In this document: positions 59,844 to 64,000 of the stretch, piece after piece
How positions within the stretch are numbered: position 1 is the stretch's first letter
Layout of the letters: the number at the start of each line of letters is the position of its first letter
Assembly (NCBI RefSeq): GCF_003955715.1
Contig: NZ_CP034463.1
Coordinates: 3,844,001 to 3,908,000, forward strand
Direction of reading: 5' to 3'
DNA from: Streptomyces aquilus
GTDB taxonomy: Bacteria > Actinomycetota > Actinomycetes > Streptomycetales > Streptomycetaceae
Length of the DNA: 64,000 nucleotides
Translations under genes and position numbers: made by a program
The notes under the pieces: generated by a model
Database searches by the model: none
The model's input: only the letters and a program-made list of their open reading frames with translations
Told to the model about the DNA's origin: nothing

Positions 59844-61235
59844 TCAATCTACTTGGGCCAGATACGCCGCCGCGCGGGCATCGAGCACGCCTACCGCGGG
59901 GATGCCGCGCTTCCGGTAGGGCGACAGAAGTTGTCGCATCTCGACGACCCTCTGCCGCGCACGGCCGGAGTAGATCCCGTCCTCCATAGCGTCCAGGACG
60001 CTAGTCCATGTCGCGCAGGCTTCTTCGACGCCACCTTGTGCGATTTGCGTCGCCCCCATGTACCCGAGGGTAACCGCGTGCGTCCGCCGGAACGCAGTTC
60101 CACGCGTGCGCACGGAGCGCCGGAACTCCTTGATCGCCCGCTGGTGATCACCGAGATCCCGCAGTGTGCATGCGGTCTCGTGTGCCAACGACGCCTCGCC
60201 GAAGAAGAACGTGCGGTCCGGCTCCCTGATGCCGTCATGGGCGTTCGACAGATTGTCCTCCGCTCGAAGCAGGGCCCGGACCGCCTCTTGGTTGTGGTCA
60301 TTGGCGGCGAGAGTCCGTGCGTGCACTACACCCAGGAGAGCGCGTTCCCGGGGCGTGGCGGCTGCGTACCGCTCGCCGTGCACCGAAGCCTGCGCGATCT
60401 GAAGGGCTTCGCGCCGGAAACCTAGGTCGAGTGCCTGGTGCGCCATGGCCCGCAGTATGTGTCCGATCAGGGGTGCGTTGCCGGAGCGCGCTGCCAGCTT
60501 CACCGCGGTGTTGAAGCGCTGGAGCGCGATCGCATGCTCGCTGTTGTCGAAGGCCATCCACCCCGACAGATACGCCAGTTCGGCAGAGGCCGCGAACATG
60601 GCGCGCCGGGTCTCATCGTCAGCGAACCTGCCCCGGAGGAATTTGTGGGCCTCATGCCGCAGGTACTCGTCGACCGCGCGCCGACCGTGCCCGCCGCCGC
60701 GCCGCTGGTCCATGCGCGAGAACGCTAGAGTCAGCTCGCGTACGGTCTCTACGTCTCCCAGGCCGACGCGCTTGCCCGTCGGCGGCTCTTCGGCTGGTGG
60801 CCGCGACATGGTGTCCCACCACGTCTCGTCCGGCAGGATCAGGGCCGCCGCGGAGTACACCCCGCCCGCCAGCAGGCGGCGCCGGTCCGGGTCCACGCCA
60901 CTCCCTATGTCTTTCAGCGTGATCAACGGATCGACGCGCCAGTCCAGCGCCCCCTGCGCTGGTGAGGTGGATGCTGCGAACCCGATCTCTTGTGGCGTGA
61001 TCTCACGCTTCAAGCGACGGGACAGCGCCTGGCACAAGATAGCGGGTGCGATTCCCGTCGGCTGGGTGCCTCCCACCCACATGCTCACGTGGGAGCGCCC
61101 GATCTTGGAGTTCTCCCGGACCTCGCCGTTCAGTGTCTCCTCGGCGACTCGGTTGTACGCCGCGGCGGCCTGGGCCCGTGACCAGCGAGCTTCCTCCAGC
61201 AGTGCGGCTAGCTTCTCGTTCCGCTCGCGCGCCAT
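59844..61235 (-). CDS. HTH regulator with TPR-like sensor region
   Basis: 463 residues, ATG start after GGTGGGGGC. The N-terminal 75 residues are a DNA-binding domain (NEKLAALLEEARWSRAQAAAAYNRVA through GRSHVSMWVGGTQPTG). A linker with GVDPDRRRLLAGGVYSAAALILP follows, then about 260 residues of helical repeats (AHQALDLGFRREALQIAQAS, LGDHQRAIKEFRRSV). This architecture is common among Streptomyces regulators and resembles peptide-sensing RRNPP proteins. The ligand is unknown. Its 3' end is 38 bases from the TrmO-like start, so the two genes probably share a transcript. Confidence 0.88.
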   Translation of the reverse strand: MARERNEKLAALLEEARWSRAQAAAAYNRVAEETLNGEVRENSKIGRSHVSMWVGGTQPTGIAPAILCQALSRRLKREITPQEIGFAASTSPAQGALDWRVDPLITLKDIGSGVDPDRRRLLAGGVYSAAALILPDETWWDTMSRPPAEEPPTGKRVGLGDVETVRELTLAFSRMDQRRGGGHGRRAVDEYLRHEAHKFLRGRFADDETRRAMFAASAELAYLSGWMAFDNSEHAIALQRFNTAVKLAARSGNAPLIGHILRAMAHQALDLGFRREALQIAQASVHGERYAAATPRERALLGVVHARTLAANDHNQEAVRALLRAEDNLSNAHDGIREPDRTFFFGEASLAHETACTLRDLGDHQRAIKEFRRSVRTRGTAFRRTHAVTLGYMGATQIAQGGVEEACATWTSVLDAMEDGIYSGRARQRVVEMRQLLSPYRKRGIPAVGVLDARAAAYLAQVD

Positions 61236-61437
61236 CCTTGCGCCCCCACCAGTGAACTCGATCTTTGACCACGTTGACCGACTGCGCTCGCTGGAAGCCC
61301 CCAGGCCAGCCACAGCTCCAACGCTTCACGACTTCGGGCGCTCTGGTGCCCGTGGTCTCGATGGTTTGCCGTGTTCTGGCGAGCGCGTGCCAACTACGAC
61401 TCTATGGCGGAGGTCCTTGCCGCCGTGAGCTGATAAC

Positions 61438-61443
61438 TACGCT
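61438..61443 (+). promoter_or_regulatory. -10 element of a leaderless promoter for the hydrolase gene
   Basis: TACGCT fits TAnnnT and ends 7 bases before the ATG, with no ribosome-binding site in between. Confidence 0.45.
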
Positions 61444-61450
61444 TGCCCTC

Positions 61451-62263
61451 ATGGTGACTAACAGCGTGAGCGTTCGCACCCTTGACGGCCTGCACCTGGC
61501 GGGCACCCTGGTACGTCCCCGGAAAGCGACGCCGTCGGCCGTGGTGCTTGTGCACGGCGGAGGCGTCACCCGTGAAGAAGGCGGCTTCTTCACGCGGCTT
61601 GCGGGCGGCCTTGCTGACGCCGGCATCGCCTCGCTCCGTTTTGACCTACGCGGCCATGGCGAGAGTGAAGGACGGCAGGAAGAGCTAACGCTCTCGACAA
61701 TCCTCAACGATATTCGCGTCATGCTTGCGCACGTCCACAAAGCGACTCAGGCCGAACAAATCACGTTGCTAGGCGCGAGTTTCGGCGGCGGTATCTGCGC
61801 CTATTACGCCGCAAAGCAACCGAGCGAGGTTACTCGGCTCGTACTTTTCAACCCACAGCTGGACTATAAGCGGCGGACTATCGACAGTCGGCCGTACTGG
61901 ACAGATGACGCCATCAGCGATGACGCCGCCCAGGAACTCAACGAGCGCGGCGCACTCCAGTTCACGCCGACGCTCCGCCACGGGCGGCCCATTCTCAACG
62001 AGGTGTTTTGGCTTAATCCCTATGAAGCACTCGGGGAGGTCCAAGCACCAACGCTCATCGTGCACGGCACGGCTGACACGCTCGTTCCGTACGAGTCCTC
62101 GCGCGTTGCTGTCGAGCACTTCACGGCACCGGTTGAGCTCGTTCCCGTTGAGGGCTCGCAGCACGGTTTCGCTGTCCACGATGACCCGCAATACTTGAAC
62201 CCCAAGAGCCAGGAATACCAAGCCTTCGTCATCCGCACCGTGACCGAGTGGCTCAGGCAGTAA
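61451..62263 (+). CDS. Alpha/beta hydrolase
   Basis: Cytosolic hydrolase, 270 residues. The oxyanion region is VVLVHGGGVTREEGG, the nucleophile elbow is LLGASFGGGICAYYA (Gly-Ala-Ser-Phe-Gly), the acid is in LIVHGTADTLVPYES and the catalytic His is in VEGSQHGFAVH. It resembles esterase/lipase-type proteins acting on small esters or acyl groups. The start is an ATG or the GTG directly after it; an upstream extension has no protein-like content. Its 3' end overlaps the convergent regulator gene by 11 bases. Base composition is lower in GC than the left half of the window. Confidence 0.92.
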   Translation: MVTNSVSVRTLDGLHLAGTLVRPRKATPSAVVLVHGGGVTREEGGFFTRLAGGLADAGIASLRFDLRGHGESEGRQEELTLSTILNDIRVMLAHVHKATQAEQITLLGASFGGGICAYYAAKQPSEVTRLVLFNPQLDYKRRTIDSRPYWTDDAISDDAAQELNERGALQFTPTLRHGRPILNEVFWLNPYEALGEVQAPTLIVHGTADTLVPYESSRVAVEHFTAPVELVPVEGSQHGFAVHDDPQYLNPKSQEYQAFVIRTVTEWLRQ

Positions 62264-63863
62264 GCGACTCACAGAATTCACGGACCGCAGGCCGGCTACG
62301 CCACCGATCAAGGGTCAGAAGTACCTCGCCGAGGACGTGCACTGTGCGCTCTGACTTCACTTCACGCGCAACTTCGGCCGACTCCTTGCCGACCTTCGCG
62401 GCTTCGTCAGGCTCACCGCTGAGCGCCAGTGCTGCCGCCCGTCGCGCATTGAAAAAGCCCGTGTCGCGGCGGGAGAGGCCACCCATGCTCAATACGTCGC
62501 TGAAGAGATCGACGGCGAGACTCGGCTTACCGGCCTCAGTGTAGGTAATTGCATCGCGGAGCAGGCGCGTGTGCCCGGTGAAGTACGCCCCGAGACTGTT
62601 TGGCTCCTCCTCGGGAACGCTGGCCAAGAGGTTCTGCGCCGTGTCCAATTTGCCGCGCACCACGTCGAGCGGGTCCCCGAGCATGGCGCGGCCTAGTGCT
62701 TCTTGCTGCGTAACTTCGGCCCGGACACGGACGGGCAGCTGCCAGCGGGCATTGCTGGCAGCTTCGGCAAGCGTCAGCATGCGCAGGGCATCACGCTCGT
62801 CGTACGCCATCTGTGACTTTTTGAGAAGCACGTAGCCCTGCATGGCGGCGTTGTCCGCTTCCTGTGCCCACTCCATCGCACGGTCATACCAGAAGACGGC
62901 CGCCTGCGGCTGTTGAATGTCTCGGTACAGCCATCCGGTGAACTCTGCACCTTCCGCACCGACGGCGAGGAGTTCACGGCGCACACGCGGTGTTACGTCC
63001 CGAGCATGGCCCCCAATCGCACCCAATAGGCCGAGCATAACCGGCAATGTCTTCTTCGGGCCAAGCGCCCCATCGTCGTGCTTGGCTTTTTCGAGTTGGC
63101 GACGGAAGTAGCCAACGACCGGCCCGTCGAGGTAGCGGGCATCGTCCAGCGCAGCCGCAATGTGTTCTAGCTCGTCCAGCCCGAGGCCAGGCAGCGCGGC
63201 AGCTGCAACGCCAGTCCTGAGCAAGTCGCGGCGGTTTATGGGGCTCATTGGGTCTCGCTTGCGTGCGTCCGTGGCGGTGCTGTCCGCCGAGTGACCAAGT
63301 AGCGTGCCCAAACCGCTCGCTGCAAGGGTTTCAGCGTTTACCGGCACCAGGACTGCCCGGCCGTGGATGACGACAGGCAGCATCACGCCGACCTGCGGGG
63401 CCTCTTTCTGAGCGGACGACGTTTCTTCAGGTGGTGGCACTACAGGCACAGCCTCGGTAGAGACTTCCTGCGTTGGCCTGGGCAACTTGAACCACAGTAG
63501 GTCTGCCGGAATCCGCAGGCTATGCGCCCACCTCATGAGTTTGCTGAGGTCCTGCGGAGGTTTTCCGCTCTCAATACGGCTGAGTTGCGCCTGATTGAGT
63601 CCGAGCCATACAGCCATGGCTTCTTGCGAGAGCACCCGGCCATGCCATGGATGTGTGCGGTAGGCGTAGAACACCTGGCCCATGTGCCAACTACTCAGCG
63701 CTTCACGCATGGTGGGCCGCTGCCAGAACTCTGGGGGCACAACGGGCGGGGAGGCCACAGCATGAGCCCGGTCCCGGCGGAGGCAGAGGGCGCACCGGTT
63801 CGCGTAATTGTCCCGTGCCAACCGGGTGCCACAGGAGCAGTGCCGAACCTGCCCAGTTGCCAT
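62253..63863 (-). CDS. XRE-type regulator with N-terminal zinc finger and TPR-like domain
   Basis: 536 residues, ATG start. The first 30 residues contain CSCGTRLARDNYANRCALC, a likely zinc-binding finger. An XRE helix-turn-helix lies near 78-120 (SQEAMAVWLGLNQAQLSRIE). A linker, RRDLLRTGVAAAALPGLGLDE, precedes about 300 residues of helical repeats (WYDRAMEWAQEADNAAMQGY, LAVDLFSDVLSMGGLSRRD). It follows the same plan as the regulator at 59844 but is not a close copy. Convergent overlap with the hydrolase gene may give mutual antisense effects. The target and ligand are unknown. Confidence 0.88.
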   Translation of the reverse strand: MATGQVRHCSCGTRLARDNYANRCALCLRRDRAHAVASPPVVPPEFWQRPTMREALSSWHMGQVFYAYRTHPWHGRVLSQEAMAVWLGLNQAQLSRIESGKPPQDLSKLMRWAHSLRIPADLLWFKLPRPTQEVSTEAVPVVPPPEETSSAQKEAPQVGVMLPVVIHGRAVLVPVNAETLAASGLGTLLGHSADSTATDARKRDPMSPINRRDLLRTGVAAAALPGLGLDELEHIAAALDDARYLDGPVVGYFRRQLEKAKHDDGALGPKKTLPVMLGLLGAIGGHARDVTPRVRRELLAVGAEGAEFTGWLYRDIQQPQAAVFWYDRAMEWAQEADNAAMQGYVLLKKSQMAYDERDALRMLTLAEAASNARWQLPVRVRAEVTQQEALGRAMLGDPLDVVRGKLDTAQNLLASVPEEEPNSLGAYFTGHTRLLRDAITYTEAGKPSLAVDLFSDVLSMGGLSRRDTGFFNARRAAALALSGEPDEAAKVGKESAEVAREVKSERTVHVLGEVLLTLDRWRSRPAVREFCESLTA

Positions 63864-64000
63864 GTGCCGTACCCCGCTCGTCTGGCGCTCCGCTCTGGGA
63901 GCCCAAGCCTAGAGACGCTAGGTGTCCGCTGTCCGCCGGTCCATGCGTCTCATGCATACCCGCTCATGCAACGACGCAATGACGCAAGAGGGTTCGCGGC
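63864..64000. other. Region upstream of the last regulator
   Basis: 137 bases to the window edge. It should hold the promoter of the regulator gene. No further gene is supported. Confidence 0.4.

Noticed and set aside
33672..64000. A second copy of the tRNA-Arg 3' end as attR
   Set aside because: I looked for strings such as GGTTCGAGTCCTGC to the right and noticed none. This was by eye, so an imperfect copy could be missed.

Overview
The window is chromosomal DNA from a Streptomyces or very close relative. GC content is very high, GTG and TTG starts are common, overlapping ATGA/GTGA junctions are frequent, and several families are typical of the genus (ssbB, paired dynamin-like GTPases, EttA, GlbO, PknG-type kinase, TPR-containing HTH regulators). 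No CRISPR array, rRNA gene or IS transposase was seen.

The left part (1-33.6 kb) looks like conserved chromosome. It opens inside a sugar-uptake and catabolism operon: two ABC permeases, a family 4 glycosidase and a BadF-type sugar kinase. Next comes a signalling operon, 4.08-15.0 kb. It encodes a GlnX-like four-helix-bundle membrane sensor, a GlnH-like amino-acid-binding protein, an unrecognised coiled-coil protein with a TTA codon, a PknG-like kinase, a PP2C phosphatase, a VWA protein and an FHA protein with a collagen-like linker. Then follow an isoaspartyl-methyltransferase-like gene, truncated haemoglobin glbO, an FtsX-type ABC system, a hot-dog thioesterase, ettA, an S1-like protein, a thioester-domain surface protein with an LAETG sorting signal, ssbB and the two dynamin-like GTPases.

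A tRNA-Arg(UCU) gene at 33.6 kb is followed by a tyrosine recombinase and an excisionase-like protein, the left end of an integrated element. About 1.1 kb of degraded DNA follows, containing a broken piece of the HD-domain gene that is intact 1.5 kb further on.

From 36.9 kb to the right edge the content is accessory. It includes a gpsA paralogue and a small regulon (HTH regulator with a C-terminal effector domain, Nudix, HD and HAD proteins). The regulator's three candidate operators share a GACGTC[C/T]TGGGACG-type sequence. An eight-gene minus-strand operon encodes three Nudix proteins (one with two domains), an ABC exporter, a tiny membrane protein, a hydroxymethylbilane-synthase-like protein, a frameshifted MFS exporter and a methyltransferase. 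A tightly overlapping plus-strand operon starts with a eukaryotic-type UDP-galactopyranose mutase and continues with an HPr-kinase-like protein, a small P-loop kinase, two glycosyltransferases, a Nudix hydrolase and a phosphotransferase. After it come small-molecule enzymes (GNAT, phosphotransferase, gamma-glutamylcyclotransferase-like, class IV aminotransferase, TrmO-like, alpha/beta hydrolase) and two TPR-containing HTH regulators.

The best candidate for an undescribed system is the 36.9-56.1 kb block. It looks like nucleotide-sugar and glycoconjugate chemistry surrounded by Nudix house-cleaning enzymes and exporters, next to a separate small regulon. Its product cannot be read from the sequence.
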